Positions 34,422 to 46,698 of a stretch of 64,000 bases of DNA are shown piece by piece (the stretch's first letter is position 1; each line of letters begins with the position of its first letter). The position numbers and the translations under genes were made by a program. The stretch is from Triangularia verruculosa (taxonomy: Eukaryota > Ascomycota > Sordariomycetes > Sordariales > Podosporaceae): NCBI GenBank assembly GCA_033296885.1, contig MU863877.1, positions 434,001-498,000 on the forward strand. The letters run 5' to 3'. Below the pieces are notes generated by a model. That model had not been told where the DNA came from. It worked only from the letters and a program-made list of their open reading frames with translations, and did no database searches.

Positions 34422-35846
34422 ATGCCCGGCGAAGAATTCCCCGCCTTTGGGCCGCCGTCAGGAGGAACAGGCCGAATACCCTCCCCCACCAAACACAACA
34501 GCTACAACAACCACCACCACCGCCCCTCCCTCTCAACCTCCTCCTCCCCCTCCCCATCCATCCTCTCCACCCCGAGAATCAACTCCAACCCCGCCTCACC
34601 CAACCTCCAAAACGACCCCCGGCAGCAACAATCCCACGCCCGCCCACCATCAACCTCCTTCTCCTCCTCCCAAAGATTAAGCACAGCCGGCGGAAGAAGA
34701 CGATCAAACCCCTATTCCACCACCCCCCTCGACTCCCCCCAAACCTTCCTCCAAAAAACCATCTCCACCAGCATCACCCTCTCCAACTCCGCCCTCCGCC
34801 TCTACTTATCCCTCCCCCCCTTCCAAAAAATCCTCGTCCTCCTCGCATTAGGAACTCTATTTACTCTAGGCGTATTATTCCTAGTCTACTCCCACACAAT
34901 CTTCACCTCCCTCGCCCCCCTCGCCGCCTCCTGGAAAAAATCCTGGCTCTTCCTCTTCACCATTTTTTGTCTGACATGTCTAACCGGCTTCCCGCCTGTG
35001 ATCGGATACAGCACCTGCGTGACCATCACTGGCTTCGTCTACGGCTTCCCACACGGCTGGCCGATCGCCGCCTGCGCAACAGTCACTGGTTCAACGGCTG
35101 CGTTTGTGACCAGTCGGGGCGTGCTGAAGGGGTATGTGCATAACCTGGTGGGAAAAGACAAGCGGTTTGTCGCGCTGGGACAGGTGCTGAAGAAGGACGG
35201 GGTGGTGGTTTTGGCCATGATACGGTTGTGTCCGCTGCCGTATTCGCTGTCGAATGGGTTTTTGGCTACGGTGGGGAGTATTTCGCCTGTTACGTTTGCT
35301 GCGGCGACTGCTTTGACGACGTAAGTTGTTTCCCCCCTAACCCATATACCTCTAGCCACTTGTGCGGTGTGTCTGGAGGTAAAGTTGAAGTAAAAGCTGA
35401 CGGGATGTTACAGGCCCAAACTGCTAGTCCACATCTTCATCGGCTCCCGCCTCGCGCTCTTGGCAGAGTCGGGGGATAAGATGACGGGGTTTGACAAGTT
35501 TGTGAATTACACGTCGATGGCGATCGGCGCGGGGATAGGGATGGGGGTTGCGTTTGCGGTGTACAAGAAGACGATGGCGAGAGCGGAGGAGCTTGCGGGT
35601 GAGGACCTTGAGGGCGGGTTGTTGGAGGGGGAGCAAGAGGAAGAAAATGATAGGTTGGTCGATCCGGACGAGATGGACGCTGCGGCGGTTGATGTGCTGA
35701 TGATGGATGATGATGATATTAGTCTGTGGGATCATGGTACGGACCGGGAGGGGGGGAGACGGGAGCAGATGGATGGGTATAGGGATGATGTATGGGAGGA
35801 TGCGCCGGAGCTGCCGAGGGAACAGAATGGGGGGTATATGAAATGA
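34422..35846 (+). CDS. TVP38: Golgi membrane protein TVP38 (VTT/DedA-like domain)
   Basis: Integral Golgi/late-vesicle membrane protein of the VTT (DedA, TMEM41/VMP1-related) superfamily, some of whose animal members are lipid scramblases. Exons 34422-35320 and 35414-35846 (443 aa), intron 93 bp. A disordered Ser/Pro/Asn-rich N-terminus (1-115) precedes the membrane part: spans near residues 138-160 (ILVLLALGTLFTLGVLFLVY) and 175-200, then the VTT core with GFPPVIGYSTCVTITGFVYG, the re-entrant-type VTGSTAAF segment and the conserved MIRLCPLPYSLSNGFLATVG. The domain closes in exon 2 (VHIFIGSRLALLAESG and a last span NYTSMAIGAGIGMGVAFAVY). The acidic C-terminal tail is long. The first half of the gene is C-rich on the coding strand and the second half G-rich, switching near 35.0 kb. 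Confidence 0.93.
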
Positions 35847-36670
35847 GGTGTGTGAAAAGAAAAGGGGGTGATATAAGTGGTCATGTTGGGAGTTGAGGGT
35901 ATTTACAAGCAGGTGAATATGGGGCAGCGATGTCGTGGTTGATCTGGGTGGCCATGTCGGGCCTTTTCAGCAAAGCATTTGGCGGCGTTTTGGGTACAGG
36001 TTCTGGTATTTAACTGGCAAGGCGTTGTGGTTGTTGTTTCTGGAATATTTCGCTGGAAAAATCATACAAGACAGAGAAATTAGATGGTCAGGTCAGGTTT
36101 AAAATCATACATACATGAGACGGGTGTCCCCGTTACTTCAACCTCACTTGTTACACGGAAGCAGATTTCTTGTCATTTCTTCTCATTATCGTAATCGAAT
36201 ACCCGGTACACCTATACTCTGTACAAGTTATCCCTTATACTCTGAATGCTGATGCTATAAACCCGCTGTTTGTCGACCTTGTGGTCCTGTCCTGTTCTTA
36301 GCCCACCCAAAAACTCCTCGCTTGCCAAAATGCTCACGAACAAAAATTAGAAAACCTCCCAACCCTCAACCGAGACAGCCATACAAGGAACCTGGAAAGG
36401 AAAAAATAAAAAAATACTCTCGTACACCATCAGACCTCATCGCCCACCTCCAGACCCTTCATGCCCCACACTCCAAACCACCTGACCACCCTCCAGGTAC
36501 GTTCTCATCCGTCCTCCCAGCTCCCGTGCCGCGGACACAGATAACTTGACCAGCCGACCGGACGTAATGTCATGAGGCTGTATTGGAGTCGAAGACACAA
36601 CAAAAGGGGAGCTGGCGGTCGACGATGGTGATGAAGGGTCCAAAGGCAACTCGTCCTGAGTTCGGCAACC
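35847..36670. other. intergenic region between convergent TVP38 and CPF-motif genes
   Basis: 3' ends of two convergent genes. AT-rich, with no credible open frame and no RNA gene. Confidence 0.55.
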
Positions 36671-38437
36671 CTATTGTCCCTGTTGCTGACATTGCTGCAT
36701 AAACTGAATTGCCTGCTCCATCGGGTACCCAATAAACACCGGGCCGTTGAAATTGTACACAATCTGTGCTGGCCGCTCGCCTCCTTTATCCCCCGGAGGT
36801 GGCGGCCCAAGCTGACCTGGCCCGGGGAGGTTGACGAACGTTGGCTGTGGCGGACTCGAAGGCATCTCCTGGTGATTCTTAAGCGGCGAGGACGATGTGT
36901 TCAAGTTATGTCCGGTAGTAGCAGTGTTGAAGTCCGTGCCTCCTGCAGGACGATCTGGTTTCAGCTGACTCCGGAAACCCATCTTGGTATGGTCAAAGGG
37001 GCACTTCTTGGCTTCTGGTTTGACACTAGATGGAGGAGCGGCAATATGTGTCGCTACTTGAGCCGCTGCTTCTGGTCTTATCGGAGGAACGGGCGACGAG
37101 CTGCGAGCAGCAGGTATATCTTGAGGTCGAACGCCAACTGGGACAGGCACAGGAACGCCCCAGGGTCTACTCGGCGATTCACCCACACGGACCTCACGAA
37201 AGTTGCGGTCGAATCGATTTTCACGATCTCCCTCTTCCTCGTGAGGCGTCGGCGGCATCTCGTTGTCTTGGACATCAGGATCGCCGGCAACAATCGTCTG
37301 GGCCCAGTCCTCTACTCTTTTATTCGATGAAGTGCTTTGCACGTTGGCCTTGTCGTTATCGACCGTAGGAGGCAACATTGGGCGGTGCAAATGGCTCAGG
37401 TCTTCCACCATGCTCACGATGTTACCGTACTTGGCGTCGAGCTTCCTTATTTGCTCTTCGTTCCGCTGATACCTCCTGACACAAACCTCATGACTTCGGG
37501 GAATCTCATGCTTGTGGGTCTCCACGTAGCGTGCAATTTCTTCAGGCGAGTGCTTGTCTAGAAAACGAATCGGACATTTGGAGGCGGCAGCGGCAGCCGT
37601 GGGACTGGGTACAGCATCTTCAAGCATGGCGGCGCATATGGGATCAGTTGACTTATGAGGAGTGGGATCAGCATTGGCGCCGCCCGCAGGGTCCTGAGAG
37701 CTGTCGACCTGCTCAGCGTGGTGGCCTTGAGGTACGCCGTTTTCATTCAGCTTGGTTGAGAAAGGGCACGCAAGGGAGCCTTTTCTTCCATGGACAGTGA
37801 AGTCCTTTTCCAGGTCCGTTGACGCAACGGTCAACGCTTCCATGGCTGGCGACAATGGAGTGTCTTGACCTGACCTGGCAAATTGAGCTGCGTCGGTCAT
37901 GTTGAATGAAAGCTGCTGTGCGGCCTTGCGACCTTCTCTGACGAGCAGCGCGATCTGGTGCTGGTTGTTCCCTTCAAGTCCACGTTTTGGCAAAGGCACA
38001 GCTGACGTTGCCGTCGCGAGTAGATGTAAATCTGGTGGTATTTGAATTTTTGCTAGAGTCTCGGACACATCTGGTACTGCATACTTGTCGGCGAGATACT
38101 GAAACTGTTTCACAGGTTTGAAGTCAGCAAACTATGGTCAACGACAGAAGTGGTTCGAGTCGCGAAGAAAAGGGCCAGCGAGAAAATCAGAGTGTGAATA
38201 GTGTCTCCATGTGCTGCTCGTTTAAAACAGCTCCAGATCTAGAGCTAATGAAATCATCATAAAGGGCTGAGGGAAGAGATGAGGAAGAGAAAAAGAACGT
38301 ACCTGTTCATGGGCATAGCGCAGCTTGTGCTCCAAAATGGTTTTGCGATCAACAAGCGACTGGACTTCGTCGGCGAGTGCAACGAAGGACTCGGTCAGAG
38401 TCTGAATGAGAGTTGCGGCAGACATCCCATGGGTCAT
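36671..38437 (-). CDS. conserved fungal protein with repeated CPF/CPI motifs, function unknown
   Basis: I do not recognise a named family. Exons 38437-38303 and 38104-36671 (522 aa), intron 198 bp, phase 0. The N-terminus (1-60) is a predicted helix or coiled coil (LADEVQSLVDRKTILEHKLR then QYLADKYAV). Three short motifs stand out: CPFSTKLNENG (about 170), CPIRFLDKHSPEEIARYVET (about 230, followed by HKHEIPRSHEVCVRRYQ) and CPFDHTKMGFRSQ (about 410). The middle one has Cys, several His and a second Cys spaced like a small zinc site, which is inference. The remainder is disordered and Pro/Ser-rich, ending in a short hydrophobic segment (YNFNGPVFIGYPMEQAIQF) and a Gln-rich tail. The start MTHGMSAATL gives a 45-codon first exon; the second Met (residue 5) is possible. 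Divergent from the prolyl aminopeptidase gene. Confidence 0.8.
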
Positions 38438-38931
38438 GAGGGGAGGTGCCGCATTTGTAAGCTAGAGAAAGAGCTTCTGGAAAGTGGTTGGTCTGGAAGA
38501 AAACAGTCGCGCCAGCCTTTTAAGCCACCCCGCGGTCCACTCTTAGCGAAAAGGCCCTGAACGTTTGGCCGATTCCGGGCCAGGCGGGGCAACCGCTAGC
38601 GCAGGCTGCAGGGATCTGGAGATCAGGCCGCGGCCCGAGCTCCAAACCGCCGCAGAGCACAACCTCGATGCTGATGACGCCTGTGGTTGTACCTGGCTGG
38701 AAATCGATGTCTGGAGATCGTGGCTGTTGGAATTTTTGGGGTTTGATGATGCTGTGTACATGGCCACATTATGTACTTTGGGTGCCTACCATGGCGTTCC
38801 GTAAAAACCAGTGGCTTCTAAGGTTGTTCCTCTATTAAAATTGCCTTCAATCCAGCTGTAGTTATCCCCGCATCTGCAACGTGACTTCCACTTGTTCCAA
38901 CAACAACCTACCCGTCAAGACAGCAGGCAGG
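38438..38931. other. bidirectional promoter region
   Basis: About 490 bp between the divergent starts of the CPF-motif gene and the prolyl aminopeptidase gene. No gene or RNA seen. Confidence 0.5.
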
Positions 38932-40403
38932 ATGAACCCCGTTCAGCCTGCACATCTGGCAAGAAGCCGGTCACATATCCACTCTGGTAAGTGCTGCCGA
39001 TGTTCTGTGCTGTCAAAATGATCACGAGTTGACCTTATGCAGGTGGATTCCATGTGACCGAGCTCTTCTTCGAGGTCCCTGAGAACTATGCTCATCCCGA
39101 AGATGGAACCATCCGGCTTTTTGCCCGTAGCATAAAGAGACCCGAGAAGATGATCCCTGGGATTTCGAAGCCAGAAGATGAGCCCCGGAAGCCCTACCTG
39201 GTATATCTCGAAGGCGGCCCTGGCTTTGCAGGACCAGAGCCGAGAGGCCATCCAGTTACCAACCGTGCCCTAGACGCCGGATACACGGTGCTTTATGTCG
39301 ACTATCGCGGCACGGGGATGAGCAACCATATCCACACAGACCTGGTTCTTAATCAGGGGGACGTCAATCTGCAGGTCGAGTATTTGAAGCTCTTCCGTGC
39401 GGACAGTATCGTGCGGGACCTCGAGGCCATCCGGCTTTGTTTGACGAAATCCTGGGAGCTAGAGTATCAGAAATGGTCCATATTTGGGCAGTCATTCGGC
39501 GGCTTCGTCTGTCTGTCATATCTGTCCAAGTACCCTCAAGGCCTCCGGGAGGTCTTCATGACAGGTGGTCTCGCTCCTGTCAAGCGCCAACCTACAGAAG
39601 TGTATTCTGCACTCTACAAAAAGGTCATTGAGCGTAACGAGGCATACTACGCCAAATACCCAGAAGATGAAGAGAACGTCCTCCGAATCGCCCGATACCT
39701 AACCATGGAAGAAGACGGATTTCCACTTCCAGGAGGGGGAAGGTTCACAATCCACCGACTTCTCGGTCTTGGTATGGGATTCGGCTGCCACGGAGGTCTG
39801 GACGGGGTCCACAACCTCATCCTCAAGCTCATCTCCGACCTGGACCAGTTCAACTACTTCACAACCCCCACATTGATGGCGCTTGAGCGGGAAGTCCCTT
39901 TTGACACCAACCCTGTCTACGCCATCTTACACGAAAGCATCTACTGCTCCAAAGGCGTGGCATCCAACTGGGCTGCACTTGAAGCCGCTCGCAAGTATGA
40001 TGAATTCATTAACTTGACGAAACCGCTGCATCTCAGCATGTCCCTCCCACTGCATGGAAAGCAAAGGCTCTACTTCTCAGGCGAGATGGTTTACCCTTGC
40101 TTCTTCGACACGTACCCAACCTTACAGCCACTCAAGCCCGCGGCGGAAGCTTTGGCGAAACATTCTGGCTGGGCAGAGGATCTCTACGATGAAGAACAGT
40201 TGCGCCGCAACGAAGTCCCTGTGTATGCGGTAAGCTATATTGACGACATGTACGTTGATATCGAAGCGGCTCGGGAGACGGCGGCCTTGGTGAAAGGCAT
40301 CAAGGTTCATGAGACGAATCAGCTCCACCACAACGCCATCAGGGCCAAAGGGGAGGAGGTGCTTGGGATGCTGTTCAGGCTGAGGGATGATACCCTGGAT
40401 TAG
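38932..40403 (+). CDS. Prolyl aminopeptidase (proline iminopeptidase), alpha/beta-hydrolase family S33
   Basis: Serine exopeptidase releasing N-terminal proline from peptides. Exons 38932-38986 and 39043-40403 (471 aa), intron 56 bp with a GTAAGT donor. The oxyanion-hole region is YLEGGPGF (near residue 70), followed by VDYRGTGMS. The nucleophile elbow is GQSFGG, with Ser near residue 169. The catalytic Asp lies probably in YIDDMYVD and the His in LHHNAIR near the C-terminus. The large helical cap domain between about 200 and 370 is typical of the fungal enzymes. There is no signal peptide, so it is probably cytosolic. The start MNPVQPAHLARSR was chosen as the upstream Met that splices in frame to GGFHVTELFFEVP. 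An epoxide hydrolase-like function is less likely given the family motifs. Confidence 0.9.
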
Positions 40404-41099
40404 GTCACTTGATTGATCCAAATGAGTTTATGTTGTCAAGCTAGAACCTACATCATTCCAGGCTCTCATCCTTACTTGTAGCACCTAGTTCGCAGATAGA
40501 CCATTGGGACATATACCATTGATTTTGAGGTTACCGATAATCGCATACGCAAGCATCCCCACGCATTTTGCGATGAGTGGCTTCTCAACACGCTGAGAAT
40601 CGCGCATTTGGGAGGTGGAAGACGTTATTGCAGATTGCAGAGACTGTTAACATCAGCGCTTGAGCGACCCCGACCACCAATCAATTCCTCACTTATTGTC
40701 GAAGCCCGATATCTCAGGGACCTAATGTTCTTCGGATTATTATTCGTCTTCCCTCCTTTTGCCTATGCAAATCCATTCCCCGCCCGCACGCCACCTTTTT
40801 CTTTCCACCAATGTTAATCAGCTCGAACCCCTTCTCTAACGACATTGGTGTAGTTTTCATGCGGAATGGACGCGTAAGTGCTGGGATAGCGATACCGCGG
40901 CAAGCGCGCATGTATCTGCTGTGCTGGCTTCAGATTGCGGCCTGACAAGGCTGGCACCGCACAATCACCCCTTCTGTTGCCAGGAAACAGTCCTACGCGA
41001 TCACTGTCTGCTGGTTCTTTAGCCTCAAAACGAGTGTCTTATTAAGCAATAACGTCAATCTGAAATCACACACTTTGTTCTTTGCAGTTAAACATCACC
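40404..41099. other. intergenic region before the ankyrin gene
   Basis: About 700 bp spacer at the left edge of the accessory ankyrin locus. No credible open frame, RNA gene, terminal inverted repeat or target-site duplication was recognised. Confidence 0.5.
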
Positions 41100-44000
41100 A
41101 TGCCGGGCTCCTGGAGGCCCCCGCTGCTTTTAGGCACGTGCTTCTTCGCAGCGGCAGCCGCTGCCGATGCGGGTGATGATTTTGCGAACAACCTGCTCAC
41201 CGACCTTGCGCCGTACGTATCCAGCTTGAATCTCGATAGGCGGTCGGTGTCACTGACAGACTAGGTACACAGTATCCTGGCACTCTTCGGCGAGAAGGTC
41301 ACGATGCAGTTTATGAGCCAGTCTACCGGTTGGGCTGACAACATCATCTTGGCAATGGCACCACTGGGAATCGTGACCATCATTGTAGCAGCTATTCGTG
41401 TTGGTGGCCCGTTTTGGCTGAGATCGCTCATCGGAAGAGCTCGGGAGAACCGCGCGGTGCCGGAGGCCGAGTTGATGTCTTCAACCTCTAACGAGGTGTG
41501 TGAGCTTTGGAACGGCCAAGAGATTGTTCGTGTGATGGGACAAGGGCCTATTCGAGAATTTATCATTCTTATACCCGAGGGCGACACTGAGGATGAGACC
41601 ATGACTGAGAGTGTCACCGGCACCGAGGATGAAAGTGATTCTGAGAGTGGATCAAAAAATGAGAATGAATCTGAGAATGAAAGGGAATTTGGTGATTGGA
41701 GGGAATTTGTGGATTACAGTGAATACGAGGGTGAAAGCGAATTTGAACTCGGGAGTGATTCTGAGAGTGATGCCGAGAGCGATTCCGAGAGTGGTGCTGG
41801 GAGTGATTCTGAGATTGATTCCGAGGGCAAGACGGAAACAGATGAAGGCGACCATCTGCTCAAAGTGGAGGCAATGGAGTTGAAAGATCCCAGGAATAAG
41901 GAGTATTTGAAGCGATACGGTAAGCCTGACAAGGGAATCGAGATTGAGTCAAAGCTGATCTATCTTCTGAATTAGATCCGAGCATTCGAGAACGAATAAC
42001 TGGTCAATTTATTCACCTAGAAGATCCAGAAGTTGGCAACCTCCAAAACACCCGTCCACAGGACCCTATAATCATCATTCGGAACACCGATATGGACATG
42101 CCTAACCTCGCGCTCAATGTTCACAATCAAGTAAATCGAATCGGGCTGTACATGGTTGCCGTATTCGGTACCGTTATCCAAGTCGGCGTACTGGTCTGGG
42201 CTGGACTGGCCACATATTACTTTCGGTATCCCAAGGACGAAGAGAAGAACGAACCCGTTGCGGATTACGCCTTTCAGTGTATAACTGTTGGGACCTGTTT
42301 CTTGGTAATCGGAATACTGCTCTGCGCTTCTGTTGTCGAAAGGGGCTCCTCAGAAACGACATACTGTCCGTCTCCCAAAAGAGAAGCTCGTGTTATTTGG
42401 CTTCAAAGTCTGGGACTGTCAATGACCAAGCTTTCAGGTCTTATGCACTTTTCCCTTCCAGTGCTCAGGCCATCATAACTACTTCATCTCGAAGAGCCAG
42501 TGGGGACAAGAATGTCAGAGGAGATGGACAAAATGATAAGGGAGGAGAGAACCATCTTGGAATCGCTCCGAACTATGTTGGAGTCCTCATGAACCACGTT
42601 GGAGTTTCCATGACGACTGAAGTGGTCACCGTTACAGCCACGTTAGTCAGCATCGGCGGGTTCATTGTCCAATTTAGCGGCTTACGAGGATTACACTGGT
42701 CGGTTTCTGTTGCCCAGCTTCTCGCGATCATGGCGATGACTAGTCTCAGGGCGTGGGTTCGCCGAAATTTCAACCAGAATCCACAGGCGGTCCCTCTTAC
42801 ACCTGGGTTCGAGTTGGACTGGCTTGCCATGACACTCGAAAAGCATAGCACTGCCCCCTGGCTCATGCGGACGCCCAATGAAAACCGCAGTCAGTTGGAT
42901 GAGCTTTCCAGACCATGGACAGAGGCTCATGATTGTTGGGACTGGAGAGTTGTGGCTGTCCAGGACCCTAACAGCATGGAAATGCGTCGTTTTAAGCCCG
43001 AGTCTAGGTCAAGGTCACATAGAGTGATGAAAATCAGGAGGGATCTCGGTAAGCTTGCTGGATGGGCTGGGCCTGCATCAGGTGAGGCTGTTTCACTGGC
43101 CCGAGCCATTGAATTTACAATGAATACTCTGTTCAGTCGGAAACCGAAACCCGGGAAATCGGAACTGATGTGGTCACTCACCGTCAATGGTGCCCCCGTT
43201 TATCTACGGCTATCATGGAAAGGTGGACAATGGACTGCATACGCGGATGAGCTGGACTCAGTACTCTCACTATGGTTGTACTTGTCCGATGAGAAAGAGC
43301 GGCGCAAAGATATCAATGAGGACACAACCAATCTGTCAGACGAGTGGTTGCGGGATAAAGGCACGTCGCAGAAGCCCAGCCTGCAGATTCTGGGCACTCA
43401 CACGGCAGGTCTCTATCAAGACCTGAAATGGTGGGCTCCTGAGAGCGTGGGAAGGGTCATCGAGATTCGTGATTCTGAACCCCAACCGCCAGAAGGCATC
43501 AACACTAGACAGGTGGACGCTCATAGGATCGTTGGCTTTGCACTTAGTGCCGTTGACCCTCCTCCCGTCGATCTGGACATCGTCCAATACGAGCGAGGCA
43601 CCCTCAAATCTTCCGGCGATACAGACGAGGAAGTGGCTTTGGCAATTGAATCATTCAAACCATTGAAGGAGCTTTACGCTTTACACATGTTCTCTACCTT
43701 TATGCGGGCAGCAGCCCATATGAAGAAAAGGCCGATCAAGGACAGAGTAGATGTAATACCGGTTCAGGGAAGCACTGCTGATAATTCAGCTTGGCGGGAT
43801 ATCATACTGCGCAGTACCCGGGTCTCGAAACTTGCCCAAGGTATCCAGGCGACAGGGCTCGGGAACCAGGAAGAAGTCTTTCTAGCCATCATTCCGGCAC
43901 TGAGCACCAACAACAAGCTTCCTCGTATCAATTCTGTCATTGAATGGACGCGAGAGCATGCTGCTCGGTACGAACGATTAGGACAATTGGAGGAGGTTAT

Positions 44001-45957
44001 TGGGGCATACATGTGGCTCTTTCGAACGATACGGACCAACACCCAGAAACATATGACGGTCAAGGCCACTGCATTGTTGATGGAATGCTTGAGAGAAGTC
44101 AGCGACGTTGTAAAGACCAGAAAACAACAGCGGCTCGATACGAAGCGTATAGTCGGGCTAGAGAAGGTTGCGACGAAAGCGTCTGACTATTTGAAGCAAA
44201 AGGCTGACACGAGGATCTTGACGGCCATCTTGCGCTTATTCAAATGGCGGGGCCGAGAATGGCAACATCCAATTATCCAGTATGAAGGTGATCTCACCGG
44301 CCAGGATAGAAAGGCGCTGAATTTCTTAGACACACATTCCGAGGCTTCTGATGCACTGTGGACGGCTTCTAATTTTTATTATAATCGCGACGGCCTTTCT
44401 GCGAAAGACACCCTGGACTGGACGCCGCTGCATTATGCAGCTGCCAAAAACATGCCTGTGAAGTTAACAGAGCTGGGCCTATTTCAGGTGAACGCCAACG
44501 CAAGAGATACCCGAGGAAGAACACCGCTACACTATGTCTGCAAATTTTCAGATCCACCAAACGTACAATCTCTTTTACAACAGGGCGCCGACATCAACAT
44601 TCAAGATATGGATGGGCGTTCGCCGTTACATTTCGCCACGATCCATGGTCACTGTACCGTCGTCCAATCGTTGATCGAGGCAGGGGCCAACGTCAACATT
44701 GTCGATAGTATGGGTTACATCCCGTTATGCTGGGCTGTGTATAAAGGGTATCCTGCCATCATGCTGCTTCTCTGGGGGAACTCAAACACCCTCATCCGGG
44801 ATTTCAACGGCAGGACACTCTTACATCTTGCTGTGATGGCTGACGCAGAGGAAAGTGCGAGAGGAGAGGTGGTTGAAGCCTTGTTGGGAAGGCAGACTTC
44901 ACTGAACGTCCAGGATAGAGATACTAGGACACCACTTCATCTCGCTATATTGTCAGGACACGAGACAGCTGTTAGACAATTGCTCCAAGCAGGAGCTTCT
45001 CTTGGAGTAGAGAACCATAGAGGATGGACACCTCTTCATGTTGCGGCTAGAGCAGGATACGCACACTTGGTGGGTTTTCTGATCGACCGTGGGCCCAAAA
45101 TAGAGGCCACAGAAGATGAGCGACAAAATCCATTGCACCTTGCTGCATCAAAAGATGGGGCGAACGACATGAAGTTCTGGCTTGGGAATAAGTACATTGA
45201 TAACTACGAAAAGACGGTAGAGGTTCTACTTACTACAGGGGCTGATGTCGATGCGGCAGATTTTAAAGAAGAGACAGCATTACATATGGCTTCCTCTGGA
45301 GGCTTTGTTCCCATTATGAAGCTGCTATTGGATCATCACGCGTCCATAGAGAAGCGAGACAAGCGTGGCATGACTCCTCTCATGAAAGCTGCCAGAGAGG
45401 ACAAGTTGGCTGCGGTAAAGTGTCTAATAGCTCGGGGGGCCGAGTATGAAGCACGTGATAATGATGGGCGGACACTGTTACACATCGCTGCAGTAGGTGG
45501 CAAAGAGGAGGTGGTGAGGTACTTACTCGATCAAGAAGCTCACTATAAGACGTCTAATACTGGGGAAAAGGCGCCAATATACCACTTGCCTGAAGTTAGA
45601 AGCAAGATGGAGGCGCTTTCGGACGGAGGGACCAGTATTGATGCCAATACCGACCGAAGAACAACGCGGTTAGTCACAGCTGGTGCTGGGTCCGGCAGAA
45701 ACGCTGTTATTGGACTTGTTGCATCGAAAGATCGTCGCAAACAGACGCCCTTGCATGTAGCCGCCGAATATGGACGTGAATCGGTGGCGCGGGTACTACT
45801 GGAGAGAGGCGCTGAGATTGACGCGAAGGATAATCTCGGCAGGACACCTCTGGCGCTCGCTGCTGCAGCCTGGCACACAGAGTCTATGGTTAGGTTTCTG
45901 CTAGAACAGGGGGCCAGTGTTATGTTAGTGCGCCCAGACTACAGATATTGGTCATAG
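41100..45957 (+). CDS. membrane-anchored ankyrin-repeat protein, fungal-specific family, with internal frameshift
   Basis: Function unknown. Exon 1 is 41100-41212, exon 2 41273-41919, exon 3 41976 onward. The first two acceptors were chosen by frame and by the family-like LTDLAP/ILALFGEKVT join. Exon 1 starts with a hydrophobic segment (PPLLLGTCFFAAAAAADA) that could be a signal or anchor. A conserved block follows (STGWADNIILAMAPLGIVT, one span; then WLRSLIGRARENRAVPEAEL and NEVCELWNG). Next come an acidic Ser/Asp/Glu repeat region, two more spans (YMVAVFGTVIQVGVLVWAG, CFLVIGILLCASVV) and, downstream of the frame change, two further spans near 42630-42760. From 44415 about 13 ankyrin repeats (TPLHYAA, TPLHLAI and others) run to the end. 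Near 42405-42408 the frame of the first part (ARVIWLQ) must change by one base to continue as SGTVNDQAF; both sides look homologous to the family. Hence it is probably a recent pseudogene or a sequence error. The whole would be about 1,580 residues. Confidence 0.75.
41590..41840 (+). repeat. degenerate acidic Ser-Asp-Ser-Glu coding repeat
   Basis: Imperfect hexa- and dodecanucleotide repeats of the GATTCTGAGAGT type inside exon 2 of the ankyrin gene, encoding SDSESDAESDSESG and similar. Likely unstable in length between strains. Confidence 0.8.
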
Positions 45958-46698
45958 GATGTCGCTATTTACCGACGTATAAGCAAGCATATGGAGGCAT
46001 CACGGGAGAAGGGCGCTGATGTTGAGGAAAAAGACAACGGAGGAAAAACCACGACGTAGAGAAACTCTCATGTCGCTGGAAGCCCCGAGAAAAGTGAATT
46101 ACCCTGAGCTTGATGGGCAGAAAGAACCCTGGATAAGGTAGTCTGGATAATGAAATATACGCAGAAAGAGACTATCGCTAGAGCTTCTTGTAAGAGGAAG
46201 ATCGTGTGTACAAGCAGCAGGGTTGTGAAATTGAAGCCCACGTTCGCCAGAGCTAGAGGTCTCGTATTGTAGTATGTCCGTATCAAAATCAGTTCTTGAA
46301 TTCGTACAAGATCATGGTAAGTCATATTGACAGTGTGGCCAAACACCGTATACTACCTATCTAGATTTCCGACAAGGCTGTTTGACTCTGGGAACCAATT
46401 TTAGTAAACAGTGAATCAGCTTGACAACTTACCTATGACCAAAAGCTTCTTCCCCTGCAGACCCGAAGACAGCTCCTCCAACCGCTTCTGATATGGTCTG
46501 GCGGTTCACCTTTGCTGAGAAAAGCTAAATAAAGCCTGAAATTTTTGGCCTACCTAGGCAGCATTTTTGGATGATATTTTTCCAGGGACCACAGGGCTAT
46601 ACCCAATATACCACGAAAATGATAGTTATTCATGGCATGTTCGCTACAAGTAAACACGAGTTCATGATAGTTGGAAACGAATCTCCAGAGACCGGAGC
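45958..46698. other. downstream region of the ankyrin gene with in-frame ankyrin-like tail
   Basis: Directly after the TAG stop (45955-45957) the same frame stays open for 33 codons to a TAG at 46057-46059, and ends in GADVEEKDNGGKT, a typical ankyrin inter-repeat phrase. The rest of the region shows no gene. A hydrophobic minus-strand frame at 46068-46346 is unconvincing. Confidence 0.5.
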
